From positions 1 through 18,785 of the forward strand of contig JBJYWI010000190.1 in NCBI GenBank assembly GCA_046259385.1: a stretch of 18,785 nucleotides of DNA, read 5' to 3'. The position numbers were made by a program, and so were the translations under genes. Positions 1 through 8,424 of the stretch are shown piece by piece. This DNA is from CAVWDI01 sp046259385 (lineage in GTDB: Bacteria; Chloroflexota; Anaerolineae; Anaerolineales; UBA4823). Numbering within the stretch: position 1 is the first letter of the stretch; the number at the start of each line of letters is the position of its first letter. A model generated the notes under the pieces. That model did not search any database, was not told the DNA's origin, and was given only the letters and a program-made list of their open reading frames with translations.

Positions 1-468
1 GTCGATAAAATCACCCAATTCAGCGAATTCCACGATACGGTCAAACTTGGCTCCCATCTCCTTGCGAGTGAAACCCATCACAGCGCCGTTAAGGTAGATA
101 TTCTCGCTGCCAGTAAGTTCCGGGTGAAAACCTGCTCCAAATTCCAGCAAAGGCGCCACAACCCCCCTAACAATTACCCTGCCGGTTGTCGGGCGGAACA
201 CCCGGGCGATAAGCTTTAAGGTCGTGCTCTTCCCAGCGCCGTTTGGACCGATCAAGCCAAAGGTCTCACCCTGCTTGATGTTGAAATTGATTTCATTCAG
301 TGCCCAGAAATCGCGCTGTTTGATGCGGCGCTGTAACCAGCGGATGGCATACTCCTTAAAATGGGTGATTCTCTCGCTAGGGACGCGATAGCGAACGCCA
401 ACATCCTCCAGCCGGATCACTTCTACACCGTAATTCATAGATTTTATGTTTGATATTTGATTCACCAT
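1..468 (-). CDS. wzt: ABC transporter ATPase for polysaccharide export, Wzt type (partial, C-terminus outside window)
   Basis: The 156 visible residues are the N-terminal part of the ATPase that powers export of a lipid-linked polysaccharide across the inner membrane. Visible features are the Walker A motif GPNGAGKST (about residues 74-82) and the stretch LLEFGAGFHPELTGSENIYLNG (about residues 107-128), in which the LxFGAGFHPELTG pattern is typical of Wzt/TagH-type ATPases. The signature motif, Walker B and any carbohydrate-binding C-terminal domain lie beyond base 1. Two starts are possible: ATG at 468 (used here) or ATG at 438, ten codons later. Neither has a clear Shine-Dalgarno, and the start follows the permease stop by 9 bases, so translational coupling is likely. 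The reading frame is open to the window edge. The family is certain; the exact substrate is inferred from the cluster. Confidence 0.93.
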   Translation of the reverse strand, partial: MVNQISNIKSMNYGVEVIRLEDVGVRYRVPSERITHFKEYAIRWLQRRIKQRDFWALNEINFNIKQGETFGLIGPNGAGKSTTLKLIARVFRPTTGRVIVRGVVAPLLEFGAGFHPELTGSENIYLNGAVMGFTRKEMGAKFDRIVEFAELGDFID

Positions 469-477
469 ATCATCAAA

Positions 478-1311
478 TTAAACTCGGTAGGAGAATTCAT
501 CCGCTCTTCTGGTGAAGACCATCCAGCCAATAAGAATGGATACAAGCGCCCATGCGCCAGAAATGAGTATTTCTGAAATCTCGGGGATCTGACCGAGGAG
601 TATGGGCGTCCGGAACATGTTAATCAGTTGGTACATGGGATTGAAGATTTTGACAAGGGCAAGTAATCGTTCAGGCAGAAGTTCATCCGTGTAAATTATC
701 GGACTCAAGTAAAACCAGGCCATGAGGATAATCTGGTACATCTCGGCAACATCCGTGAAATAAATCGCCAAGCTGGAAAGGAACAGGCCGATCCCCAGGG
801 AGAACAATGCCAGGCAGATGATCGAAACTGGAAGGAACAGCAGAGCTGGAGTAAGCGGGATTCCAAGCACAATCACGATCGCTAGCAGTGGGACCAAGGC
901 GAGCGCCAGGTTGACAAGTCCTGTCCCAATCGATGATACCGCAAATATGGTTCTGGGGATGTATATGCGCCTGAGCAGATCTCCTCCCCAGACCAGATTC
1001 ACCATGGCGGCGTTCGTGGTTTGAGAAAAGAAATTCCAGGCGATGAATCCGCCCAGAATATATACAGGATAGCCGGGGCTGGAAACCCCAAAAACATTGG
1101 AGAACACCAGTACTAAGATTATTGAGGTGGCCAGCGGGTTTAACATCGTCCAGGCAATTCCCAGAAATGACCTCTTGTAGCGGGTGACGATATCCCGGCG
1201 AACCATCTGGGATACCAGGTGGCGGTATTTCAGAATTTCTCTAAGCTCGTCCAGAGCCGGATTCGCTTGTTTTGATGAATCGTAAACAGGGGTGAGGCTG
1301 GAGTTTTCCAT
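478..1311 (-). CDS. wzm: ABC-2 type polysaccharide export permease, Wzm type
   Basis: This is the integral membrane subunit that pairs with the following ATPase to export a finished or growing polysaccharide. From ATG 1311 it is 277 residues, a normal length for Wzm/TagG permeases. An amphipathic N-terminal stretch (LREILKYRHLVSQMVRRDIVTRYK is the pattern, residues 23-46) precedes the family hallmark RSFLGIAWTMLNPL, followed by about six hydrophobic segments. The same frame is open back to 1422, but residues upstream of 1311 overlap the preceding glycosyltransferase and do not look like this family. At 1311 there is an AGGGA ribosome-binding site (1320-1324) 8 bases upstream, placed just at the stop of the upstream gene. 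I therefore reject the 1422 start. It lies in a tight operon with the GT2 gene before it and the ATPase after it. Confidence 0.93.
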   Translation of the reverse strand: MENSSLTPVYDSSKQANPALDELREILKYRHLVSQMVRRDIVTRYKRSFLGIAWTMLNPLATSIILVLVFSNVFGVSSPGYPVYILGGFIAWNFFSQTTNAAMVNLVWGGDLLRRIYIPRTIFAVSSIGTGLVNLALALVPLLAIVIVLGIPLTPALLFLPVSIICLALFSLGIGLFLSSLAIYFTDVAEMYQIILMAWFYLSPIIYTDELLPERLLALVKIFNPMYQLINMFRTPILLGQIPEISEILISGAWALVSILIGWMVFTRRADEFSYRV

Positions 1312-1322
1312 AAATTTTTTCC

Positions 1323-2108
1323 CTAAATATTTTTCTGCCGGATCCAGATGCGCATCTTCTGAGGCAGCCAGGCGTAGATTAAGGGACGCAGCTTTGCTTT
1401 CAACATAAGCAAAGACAACCACCCGCCCCCATCACGTTTGTGAACCCGTACCATTTCAGGCCAGCAGCGTACATCTTCCAAAGTGGTTTTCCCTTGGCTG
1501 TGGATCCGGAAGTTCGCCCAGGTACGCTGGATGTACCTGATAGGGGCTACCCGGGCGATGCGGACCCACAGGTCGTAATCCATTGCAAAATGGAAGGAAG
1601 GATCGAGCGGTCCAACCCGTTTCCATATATCCCCGCTGAAGAAAGATGACTGCTGGGGAATGTGGACGTAGCCTCGCCGCAACCGGGGGTAGTCGGTCTG
1701 GCGGGCCGGGAATTTACCGATGATCTTCCCCTCCTCATCGATCAGGTTCGCGTCTCCATAAACCAGCCCGGTCCCCGTATGGGACTTAAAGTATTCGACC
1801 GCTTCCGAGACAGCACCGGGTTGATATGTGTCATCCGAATTTATCCATGCAAGAATTTCACCGCTGGCGCGCTCAAAACCTTTGTTTATCGCATCCGTCT
1901 GCCCCCTGTCAGGTTCAGAAATCCAACCTGCCAGTTTGGACTGGTATTTTTTTATAATTTCGAGGCTGCTGTCAGTGGATCCACCGTCCATAATGATGTA
2001 TTCGATATTGGGGTAATCCTGATCCAGGACAGAGCAAATTGTCTCTTCCAGGAACTGCGCCTGGTTGAAAGAGGGAGTTACTATCGAAACCAGCGGATCG
2101 GGATTCAT
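1323..2108 (-). CDS. GT2 family glycosyltransferase
   Basis: This is a soluble inverting GT-A glycosyltransferase of 261 residues that would transfer a sugar from a nucleotide donor in the cytoplasm. The N-terminus carries the GT2 start PLVSIVTPSFNQ (residues 5-16), the nucleotide-binding DGGSTD (41-46), and the metal-binding NSDD (90-93, equivalent to DXD). The acceptor-side motif DYDLWVRIAR follows in the middle of the protein. It is clearly paralogous to the GT2 protein at 3078-4094, with matching motif positions but without its long C-terminal extension. The start is ATG 2108, only 3 bases after the upstream sulfotransferase stop. The stop is a TAG that overlaps the ribosome-binding site of the export permease. 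The sugar and linkage cannot be read from the sequence. Confidence 0.93.
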   Translation of the reverse strand: MNPDPLVSIVTPSFNQAQFLEETICSVLDQDYPNIEYIIMDGGSTDSSLEIIKKYQSKLAGWISEPDRGQTDAINKGFERASGEILAWINSDDTYQPGAVSEAVEYFKSHTGTGLVYGDANLIDEEGKIIGKFPARQTDYPRLRRGYVHIPQQSSFFSGDIWKRVGPLDPSFHFAMDYDLWVRIARVAPIRYIQRTWANFRIHSQGKTTLEDVRCWPEMVRVHKRDGGGWLSLLMLKAKLRPLIYAWLPQKMRIWIRQKNI

Positions 2109-2111
2109 GGT

Positions 2112-3062
2112 TTACACCGGACTCCCCTCGGGATAAAATCTAGATGCGATATCCTCTGTTTGTCCCTCAATCCGGGCGATCTCCCCCTGAGTGAGGTGTT
2201 GCTTCCAAGAACTAAGGTTTTGGAGGCTGTTTCTTCTTATATTGTGAGGGGAACTTGCTTGTTCAAGTTCCGGAGTGCGGGAATTTGTGGTCTGAACAAT
2301 CTTTTCTTCAACCTGCGGGTCGAATGTCAATCCTAGGTTTTTATATAGAGCCTGGAAATTCTTCACAGGGCTTGTTGATAAATCTTCATGACGGGCTATC
2401 TTAAATCGTGGGTATTTTGAGAAGTATTCGGCAACATTCGAGTAAATAATCCGCCACAATAAGCATGCCTGGTCAATAACATCTACCTCTTTGTCTTTTA
2501 TCATCTCGAGTTCAGATTTAAAGGTTCCTAACCTGTCCCGCACCAGAAGCGGCTGCGCGAGCAAATCAGAAAAATCAAAAGACCAGCCCAAACGTTTGAG
2601 ACTGCTGGCGAACGGGGCAGGGTGCCGCACCACGATCACTACCTGGCAGTTTAGTTTTTCGTGGAACCAGGGTGCGGAAAACACTGCAAACGGATCTTTA
2701 ATCAGCGGGCGCAGATTGCGCCTGCGCGCTGAATAAAAATTATTCCAGTCACGCAGGAAGCGTCCAAAATCCTTAAGGCTTCGTATCGAGGTGATTTCTT
2801 TCTTGGGGTGGTATTGGAAGCGGAGTGTTTCCTGGAATGCTGGCAGGTAATCATCCTGGTTATCATCACATATGTATGTATACCAGTGCTGCACCGGTAT
2901 TCTCAACACACCCAGTCTGTGGTGTACATTTAATGGCTCGCTTATATAACCAGACTCAGCGCCTGCGCAAAGCATTTTCCCCACCCAGGTGGTTCCGGAA
3001 CGGTGGCTGCCAGTTACCAGAATCGGATTTTCTGATCCTCCAGGCTGTGGGTTAGTTTTCAT
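2112..3062 (-). CDS. Sulfotransferase (PAPS-dependent), glycan-modifying type
   Basis: This 316-residue protein is predicted to transfer sulfate from PAPS to a hydroxyl or amino group, presumably on a sugar. The 5'-phosphosulfate-binding loop is visible as TGSHRSGTTW (residues 17-26) and the 3'-phosphate-binding motif as VVRHP...S (Arg146, Ser153). Its P-loop begins TGSHRSGTT rather than the FPKSGTH of the two sulfotransferases at 9126-10935, so it belongs to a different subfamily (Sulfotransfer_3-like). It has no signal peptide, so it acts in the cytoplasm before export. It sits between two related GT2 genes, starting 15 bases after one and ending 3 bases before the other, which suggests it acts on the sugar one of them adds. 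The family is well supported; the acceptor is unknown. Confidence 0.9.
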   Translation of the reverse strand: MKTNPQPGGSENPILVTGSHRSGTTWVGKMLCAGAESGYISEPLNVHHRLGVLRIPVQHWYTYICDDNQDDYLPAFQETLRFQYHPKKEITSIRSLKDFGRFLRDWNNFYSARRRNLRPLIKDPFAVFSAPWFHEKLNCQVVIVVRHPAPFASSLKRLGWSFDFSDLLAQPLLVRDRLGTFKSELEMIKDKEVDVIDQACLLWRIIYSNVAEYFSKYPRFKIARHEDLSTSPVKNFQALYKNLGLTFDPQVEEKIVQTTNSRTPELEQASSPHNIRRNSLQNLSSWKQHLTQGEIARIEGQTEDIASRFYPEGSPV

Positions 3063-3077
3063 AATGGGCGATATTTT

Positions 3078-4094
3078 TCAGGACCAATCGAGAATTTCTT
3101 CAAACCCGTAATCAAGCGGTTTTGTGGTGTCCTTCAATCTCTTCAATTTCCCTGCAGATTTTTCGCCGATGATTAAAGCCGCAATGGAAAACAGAATGCG
3201 GTTGAGATGTTTGAGTGTATATCTCTGGTCGTAACGGAAAGCCTTGAAGTAAGAATTCAAGGCTTCGCGCGGCTGCCCGCCATCCAGGAGGTAGCGAGCG
3301 TGCAGGCGGTATGCTCCCCCGAAAACTTTTTTGGAGTTGTTTTCAATTATTTCAGATAAATCGGGCTGACTCCTCATCCAGTCCAGCAGTTTTAAAATCT
3401 CACTGCTAAAAGCTCCTGATTGGGCGACGTTTTTGGCTCCGGGGTGGTGGCGGGCTGCAGCCCAGAGGCCTTTATATCGATTTCCGTTTCCGGTGGAGAC
3501 CTGCTTGTATTCCGGTCTTGCGTGCTGGATAGGCATTTCTCGCGCCATCCGGATCCATAGGTTGTGATCTAAAAGGTAATGGTAATCTGGATCGAGCAGG
3601 CCAGCTTTTTCCAGGGTTTCCCTGCGAAAAAAAACCGCTGGCTGGCAGATAATCCTGAAACTGATCAAATCAAGCAGTTGCCAGTCGCCAAATTCCAGAA
3701 AATTGAGCGGAGTTCCATCCGCATCTATGGTGATCGCGTCGCTGTAGACCAGCCCAAGCTGTGGCTGGATCGACAGGATTTCAACTGCCTGCTGGATCGC
3801 TCCCGGCAGATAGATGTCATCCGAATTCAACCAACCAATGATATCCCCTGTTGTGCGCGAGAGCCCCTTGTTTATCGCTTCTGCCTGGCCGCTGTCTGGT
3901 TCCGAAACCCACCAGGAGATTTTTTCAGAGTATCGCTGAATAATATCCAAACTGCCATCGGTTGAGGCACCGTCGACAACGAAATATTCGATGGGCTGGT
4001 AATTTTGCCCAAGCACCGACCGGATGGTTTTTTCAAGGTACAAGACCTGGTTATAAGACGGGGTTATGATGGATACCAGTGGTTTTGAGGACAC
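3078..4094 (-). CDS. GT2 family glycosyltransferase with C-terminal extension
   Basis: This is a 338-residue GT-A glycosyltransferase. PLVSIITPSYNQ (residues 5-16), DGASTD (41-46) and NSDD (90-93) give the donor and metal site, and DHNLWIRMAR is the later conserved motif. It resembles the GT2 protein at 1323-2108 along the catalytic domain, but carries about 80 extra C-terminal residues. Part of these (ARYLLDGGQPREALNSYFKA) looks like one TPR-type helix pair, followed by a short hydrophobic stretch. The start codon is GTG at 4094: no ATG is available before the conserved N-terminus. The nearest purine-rich sequence (AGGGA) is about 23 bases upstream, so the initiation signal is weak. The upstream gene ends 32 bases before it. 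The substrate is unknown. Confidence 0.92.
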   Translation of the reverse strand: MSSKPLVSIITPSYNQVLYLEKTIRSVLGQNYQPIEYFVVDGASTDGSLDIIQRYSEKISWWVSEPDSGQAEAINKGLSRTTGDIIGWLNSDDIYLPGAIQQAVEILSIQPQLGLVYSDAITIDADGTPLNFLEFGDWQLLDLISFRIICQPAVFFRRETLEKAGLLDPDYHYLLDHNLWIRMAREMPIQHARPEYKQVSTGNGNRYKGLWAAARHHPGAKNVAQSGAFSSEILKLLDWMRSQPDLSEIIENNSKKVFGGAYRLHARYLLDGGQPREALNSYFKAFRYDQRYTLKHLNRILFSIAALIIGEKSAGKLKRLKDTTKPLDYGFEEILDWS

Positions 4095-4126
4095 TTGTGC
4101 ACCGGGTAATATCTAAAAAAATCCCT

Positions 4127-5698
4127 TCACGGGGACATATTTCTTAAATCGTAAATCAGATAACCGCTGCTTTTTGCAAGGACCGGGAAATGCCGGTTCA
4201 GGTATTCTTCGAGAACTGGCTGGTCATTAAATTGATTGAACGATGTAATAAGAAAATAACTTATCCCCTTGGTTTTTTTATCGAAGTACTCTTCAAATTC
4301 CTTTTCATTTCCGCGCAGTTGCATTAGATTAACCTCGCCCCGGTTTGGCCAGAGTGAAACCTTTCTCCAGCCGTAATACATCAGTCGGTAACCATAGTCC
4401 TGGGTCAGGGCGATTATTTTTCCATCCGGAGGAAGCTGAGACGTGATTTCCTGCCAGTAGAGAGGTTCTTGGCGGTAATCCTGGGCAAACTGGGGATAGA
4501 TTGATTCCCAGCTTACGAACAATAATATCGCGATTGTTGCGATGAAAGAAACCGCCTTCCAAAAAGCTGTTTGTTTCTGAACGGAGACCAGGATAATCTC
4601 GCTGACCGGCAGAAGTGAAAGTGAAATAATGGGGATCAGCTGCAGGTGGTAATAATTGTGGGTGTACATCTGATAAGGAAGAAATAGCCCGTAAATAAAA
4701 TACCCGACCCAGAGACCAATTAGCAATGCCCGGTTGCGGCCTCTGGATATCCCAATACCCAGTAACGCCAGCAGTAATACAGCCAATCCCATTAAATCGC
4801 CCACAAGGCTCAACCAGCGTACATAGAACGAGGGTTGTATAAGCAGGTGCGAAAGCGAAACCGTCCAGCTTGAGAAATACTCACCAGCCCTCCCACTTTT
4901 ACTGAAATAAAACAGAACCGTTGGCAGGAGCATCAGCAGAGCCATGCACCATACTTGAATCTGGAGGACTGCTTTTTTAAAGCCGTACGTGAAAACTACA
5001 ACCGCGATGGCTGCTCCCGCAAGGATGTATGCAGCCACAGCTTTGGTTAGAATCGCCATGCCTCCAAATAAACCAGCTAGGATCACCCATTTCCATTTGG
5101 GTTCTTCGCTCCAGCGGTATAGGCCTAAGATTGCAAATATCATCCACATTACCATGCCTGGATCGGGCTGGAAGGACCGGCTTGCCTGAACGCCAAACGG
5201 CAGCAGCAGGTAATAGGTTGTGATCACGAGCGCGCTTCCATAAACAAGAAAATCAGAGGCAGGCATTTCCTTCACCCGCAGTGAATGGCGAGTCATCCGC
5301 AATCCTAACCAGAATAAAACGCCGCCGCCCAGCAGCCAGAACAGAGTTGTGTAGATGCGCGAAATCCACAATTGTTCCTGCCCTACCATCAGGTAAGTCA
5401 GGGCAACTAGACTTTCCAGGATTGGTGGTTCGTATTTACCTGTAGATTCCTGGAAAGAAGCGGCCTGAGCTTTGATAACAGGATCAATTGAGGGCGATAA
5501 ACTGTAATAAATTCCCCGGGCGATGATCGCGCCCCTTAACTGGCGAGTGGGGTGAAAGTCTATTGGCTGGTCGGTCAGGTCAAATAAGCGTAGTCCCAGA
5601 CCGAGGCCGAATATAAAGATTAACGCAAATCCGGTATACAACAAGACGCGTTTACTTTGTAAAGAATTTGTTTGAGGTTGAAGCGACTGATCAGCCAA
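4127..5698 (-). CDS. GT39/ArnT-like integral membrane glycosyltransferase
   Basis: This is a 523-residue polytopic membrane protein of the dolichyl-phosphate mannosyltransferase / ArnT superfamily, which takes sugars from polyprenyl-phosphate carriers on the outer face of the membrane. The first hydrophobic segment spans about residues 19-40, and the following loop TDQPIDFHPTRQLRGAIIARG holds the acidic and His/Arg residues typical of the first extracytoplasmic loop. Around ten more hydrophobic segments follow, then a soluble C-terminal domain of about 120 residues. The start is TTG at 5698: an in-frame stop lies two codons upstream and no ATG occurs before the first membrane segment. GAGAT a few bases upstream may serve as ribosome-binding site. 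In this locus it could decorate the exported glycan or a lipid carrier. The sugar donor is unknown. Confidence 0.85.
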   Translation of the reverse strand: MADQSLQPQTNSLQSKRVLLYTGFALIFIFGLGLGLRLFDLTDQPIDFHPTRQLRGAIIARGIYYSLSPSIDPVIKAQAASFQESTGKYEPPILESLVALTYLMVGQEQLWISRIYTTLFWLLGGGVLFWLGLRMTRHSLRVKEMPASDFLVYGSALVITTYYLLLPFGVQASRSFQPDPGMVMWMIFAILGLYRWSEEPKWKWVILAGLFGGMAILTKAVAAYILAGAAIAVVVFTYGFKKAVLQIQVWCMALLMLLPTVLFYFSKSGRAGEYFSSWTVSLSHLLIQPSFYVRWLSLVGDLMGLAVLLLALLGIGISRGRNRALLIGLWVGYFIYGLFLPYQMYTHNYYHLQLIPIISLSLLPVSEIILVSVQKQTAFWKAVSFIATIAILLFVSWESIYPQFAQDYRQEPLYWQEITSQLPPDGKIIALTQDYGYRLMYYGWRKVSLWPNRGEVNLMQLRGNEKEFEEYFDKKTKGISYFLITSFNQFNDQPVLEEYLNRHFPVLAKSSGYLIYDLRNMSP

Positions 5699-5748
5699 CT
5701 TTTATCTCAAATCTATTTGCTCGGGTGGAAATTAGGAGGACTAACTTG

Positions 5749-6552
5749 TCAAAAAAGAGTTTCATATTTCAATTTCGGAAAAACGGTCAATTTTCCTTCA
5801 ACCGTTGCGTCCAACACCTGTCGGTTGTCCGACTCAAAAGCATCCCTCGCCATCCGGTAGGCTTTTTCGGATGTCTCGAGATCGGGAAGCTGCCAGCGGA
5901 AGCCTTTCCCAAAATAGCGGGGATCAAAATGATCGGGGTCATCCCCGGTGGATATAACGGTCTTATTCGGCGTTCCCTTTGTGTTGAAACTGTGATCCAC
6001 CCCGATCAGGATCACAGTATTAAACCCCATAAAGTACACGAGCTGGAGCGCCACATAGGTAACTGTCGCGCCTTCCCATAACCGCATACGGGCATCTCGG
6101 GAAAATTTTGGACCGCTGTAGGTGGTGTGCAGGAAAGAGATCCCTTCCGGATCTTCTATATACCTGTGCGATCGCCATGAGAGAAACCTGGGGACAGGCA
6201 TGTTGATGATATCCTGAGCGCATTGTTCAATCACAAGACTGTTTACCGAGAGGTAATAGGAAGTCTTGAAACCAAGTTCCGGGAAAAGCAGGTAGATGCG
6301 GTTCATCCCAAAAGTATATTCATTGTGCAGTTTTGACAGATCGGTTTTCTTCAAGCTGGGTCCGTTTCCGATGATGAAGCAGCGCTGGTTTTTATGGATA
6401 TCTTTATATGTTCCAAGTTGTTTTATGCTCATCCGTCTCAATGGGTGGAACTTAGCCAACGGCCATTGGGATGCGCGCTGGAGCCAATACCAGAGATTGC
6501 TCCCTGTTCTCCAAACTGGATCAGGGGTGATATTTTTTAGATTATTCTTCAT
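5749..6552 (-). CDS. DUF115 / Maf-like (MptE-like) protein, candidate nonulosonic acid transferase
   Basis: This 267-residue protein belongs to the DUF115 superfamily (PF01973). Motifs are IIGNGPSLKKTDL (residues 60-72), FGMNRI (81-86) and a C-terminal core with GATVTYVALQ (161-170) then GFNTVILIGVDHSF (176-189). Members of the family include the Maf flagellin glycosyltransferases, which attach pseudaminic or legionaminic acid and whose fold resembles sialyltransferases; others are pterin diphosphokinases in archaea. Here the gene lies just after a cytidylyltransferase of the CMP-nonulosonate type, with only a dehydrogenase and an SDR between. I therefore infer that it transfers a CMP-activated acid sugar to the glycan. 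It lacks the long flanking domains of flagellar Maf proteins. The start at ATG 6552 has only a weak ribosome-binding site. The family call is firm; the activity is inference. Confidence 0.8.
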   Translation of the reverse strand: MKNNLKNITPDPVWRTGSNLWYWLQRASQWPLAKFHPLRRMSIKQLGTYKDIHKNQRCFIIGNGPSLKKTDLSKLHNEYTFGMNRIYLLFPELGFKTSYYLSVNSLVIEQCAQDIINMPVPRFLSWRSHRYIEDPEGISFLHTTYSGPKFSRDARMRLWEGATVTYVALQLVYFMGFNTVILIGVDHSFNTKGTPNKTVISTGDDPDHFDPRYFGKGFRWQLPDLETSEKAYRMARDAFESDNRQVLDATVEGKLTVFPKLKYETLF

Positions 6553-6590
6553 ATATAGGAATAGAGTCTCGTGTCAATATGCGCGAAGGA

Positions 6591-7361
6591 TTATTCAGTG
6601 CTGAGGCGGGCGGTTGCACCGCCGTCGACAATTAAAGCTTGTCCGGTCATGAATGAAGATTGTTCGCTGTCAGCAAGGAAATAAATCGCCAGGGCGATCT
6701 CTTCGGGTTGGCCGATTTTTCCGCTGACGGTCTTACGCGCCAGATTGTCCAGCCGCTGGGTAATATCGCTTCCGGTGACGTGACCCCTGCTCAAGCCTGC
6801 CCTCAGCATTGGAGTGTCCACCGCTCCCGGCAGTATTGCATTGACCCGGATATTGTCAGAGGCGAATTCGATCGCGATCGCCCGCGTGAAAGCGAGCAGA
6901 CCGCCCTTGCTAGCGGCATATGCGGAAATGTCTGCAGAGGTGGCGACAGCGTGTACGGATGAGACATTCACGATCGCGCCAGCACCGGATGCTTTCAATA
7001 AGGGATGTGCCAGTTTGGTACCAAGAAAAACAGATCTTAAATTCGAAGCCATAACGAGATCCCAATCCTCCACGGTGGTCTCCAGGAGCGGTTTGGCGAC
7101 CTGGACAGCGGCGTTATTGACCAGTGCAGACAATTCACCTGTGAAATCCTTCGCCAGGTTGAATATTGATTCCATATTCTCCCCATCCGAAATATCCGAT
7201 TGGATGAACAGCCCGTCTGATGGAAATCCATCGCCGTATGATGATCTGTCCACTCCGATCACCTGCCAGCCCTTATCGGAAAAAGTTTGGACAGTTGCCC
7301 TGCCAATCCCGCCGGCAGCGCCTGTAATCAATACAGTTCGCTTGGTATTTAGTGGGTTCAT
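6591..7361 (-). CDS. Short-chain dehydrogenase/reductase (SDR)
   Basis: This is a classical SDR of 256 residues that oxidises or reduces a hydroxyl/keto group with NAD(P). It shows the cofactor motif TGAAGGIG near residues 13-20, the NNAA motif, the catalytic Ser in VNVSSVHA, the YAASKG active-site Tyr-Lys pair, RVNAILPGAVDTPM, and the C-terminal DGGATA. The Asp in VIGVDRS after the second strand suggests NAD(H) rather than NADP(H). The start ATG 7361 has a good AAGGAA site 5 bases upstream, at 7367-7372, unlike most genes here. It probably acts on a sugar intermediate: SDRs such as PtmA occur in legionaminic acid loci. A fatty-acid-type reductase cannot be excluded from motifs alone. The longest intergenic gap of the window precedes it. 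Confidence 0.9.
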   Translation of the reverse strand: MNPLNTKRTVLITGAAGGIGRATVQTFSDKGWQVIGVDRSSYGDGFPSDGLFIQSDISDGENMESIFNLAKDFTGELSALVNNAAVQVAKPLLETTVEDWDLVMASNLRSVFLGTKLAHPLLKASGAGAIVNVSSVHAVATSADISAYAASKGGLLAFTRAIAIEFASDNIRVNAILPGAVDTPMLRAGLSRGHVTGSDITQRLDNLARKTVSGKIGQPEEIALAIYFLADSEQSSFMTGQALIVDGGATARLSTE

Positions 7362-7476
7362 TTATTTTCCTTGTCTTTAAAAATTCTCGAATTCGTCAGA
7401 TTGTTTCCAGGATACACCGCTAACAAATAATCTAAAAAAGTATTTTCCAGAATATAAGCACACAACTCTTAGACTA
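7362..7476. other. Largest intergenic gap; no clear promoter or terminator
   Basis: These 115 bases separate the dehydrogenase stop from the SDR start and are the longest non-coding stretch in the window. They are AT-rich. On the coding (minus) strand I see a TATATT box without a plausible -35 partner, and an 8-base palindrome CGAATTCG at 7388-7395. There is no GC-rich stem followed by a T run, so no intrinsic terminator. An internal promoter for the left half of the operon is possible, but the sequence does not show a convincing one. Confidence 0.4.
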
Positions 7477-8424
7477 TTAGAAGGAAGGGGGAATGTTCAA
7501 CCCATCCAGCAGATTTCGGATTGTATTCCAGTGGACGCGCTCCCATGCGCTTGGGCTGGAATTGGCATTATGGGGTGCGAGCAGGACGTTGTCCATTTCC
7601 AGCAGGGGACTGTCGCTGGGCAGCGGCTCAATCTCAAATACATCCAGAGCCGCCCCTGAAATTCTCCCACTATTCAGTGCTGTGATTAATGCAGTTTCCT
7701 TCACAATTTTCCCGCGAGCGGTGTTGATAAGCACCGCATTCTGTTTCATATAGGACAGGGTTTGGTCATTGATTAAACCAAAACTGGTTGGATTGAGATC
7801 ACAGTTAATGCTGACAAAATCCGAACGCTCCAGCAGGTCTGCTAGTTCTGTCATTTCCAAACCATTTTCCTTAATGAAGTCGGGTGCAATTTCTACGATA
7901 TCGTTAGCCAGAATTTGCATTCCAAATGCGCGCGCCCTACGAATAACGGCTTTGCCAATGTTGCCAACGCCGATCACACCGAGCGTACACTCGCTTAAAG
8001 AACGGCTTGGAAATTTTTTCCACCTCCTGTTCTTTACTGCATGGTCCATCCAGGGTATCTGGCGGGCGAAGGAAAGCATGTAGGCAATAACGGTATCTGC
8101 AACTGGCAGTGTGAAGGCGTTCGGGGTGCGGTATATTTTTATGCCGTAATTTGCAGCTGCTTCCTGGTCAAAAGAATCAATTCCAGTACCCCATTTGGAT
8201 AGGACTTTCAGCCTAGGGGAACATGCTTTTAGCGCTCTGGCGGTGTACTGGTCATCGCCGCATAAGGAACCATCGAATTGACCTGAGTATTTCAGTATGT
8301 CTTCCTCCTCTAGCCTCTCGAGGACATCTGCGATGATAACTACGAGGCCATGTTCTTCTAGCACGGGTTTGAAACGATTCATGAATGGAATCATATAAGG
8401 TGCGGAAACAAGAACAGTTTGCAT
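7477..8424 (-). CDS. D-isomer-specific 2-hydroxyacid dehydrogenase family protein
   Basis: This 315-residue NAD-dependent oxidoreductase is related to phosphoglycerate and glyoxylate dehydrogenases. The Rossmann motif GVIGVGNIGKAV starts the nucleotide-binding domain after a catalytic-domain N-terminus that includes SKWGTGIDSFD. The three catalytic residues of the family are in place: Arg in INTARGKIV, Glu in DVFEIEPL and His in LLAPHNANSS. The start ATG 8424 shares one base with the TAA stop of the cytidylyltransferase (TAATG), so the two are probably translationally coupled. That coupling suggests it acts on a 2-hydroxy- or 2-keto-acid related to the activated sugar (nonulosonic acids are 2-keto acids) or makes a small acid substituent. 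It lacks the ACT domain of SerA. The family is certain; the substrate is unknown. Confidence 0.92.
   Translation of the reverse strand: MQTVLVSAPYMIPFMNRFKPVLEEHGLVVIIADVLERLEEEDILKYSGQFDGSLCGDDQYTARALKACSPRLKVLSKWGTGIDSFDQEAAANYGIKIYRTPNAFTLPVADTVIAYMLSFARQIPWMDHAVKNRRWKKFPSRSLSECTLGVIGVGNIGKAVIRRARAFGMQILANDIVEIAPDFIKENGLEMTELADLLERSDFVSINCDLNPTSFGLINDQTLSYMKQNAVLINTARGKIVKETALITALNSGRISGAALDVFEIEPLPSDSPLLEMDNVLLAPHNANSSPSAWERVHWNTIRNLLDGLNIPPSF

Noticed and set aside
1312..1422. Longer start for the export permease at ATG 1422
   Set aside because: It would overlap 100 bases of the GT2 coding region, the extra residues do not look like the Wzm family, and ATG 1311 has a properly spaced AGGGA site.
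1662..2336. 224-residue open frame on the plus strand
   Set aside because: It lies opposite the GT2 and sulfotransferase genes, which have clear motifs; its translation shows no recognisable domain.
6814..7380. 188-residue open frame on the plus strand
   Set aside because: It is antisense to the SDR gene, whose catalytic motifs are intact; the translation is low-complexity and unrecognisable.
7388..7395. Palindrome CGAATTCG as an operator
   Set aside because: An 8-base palindrome is expected by chance at this length and has no flanking symmetry.
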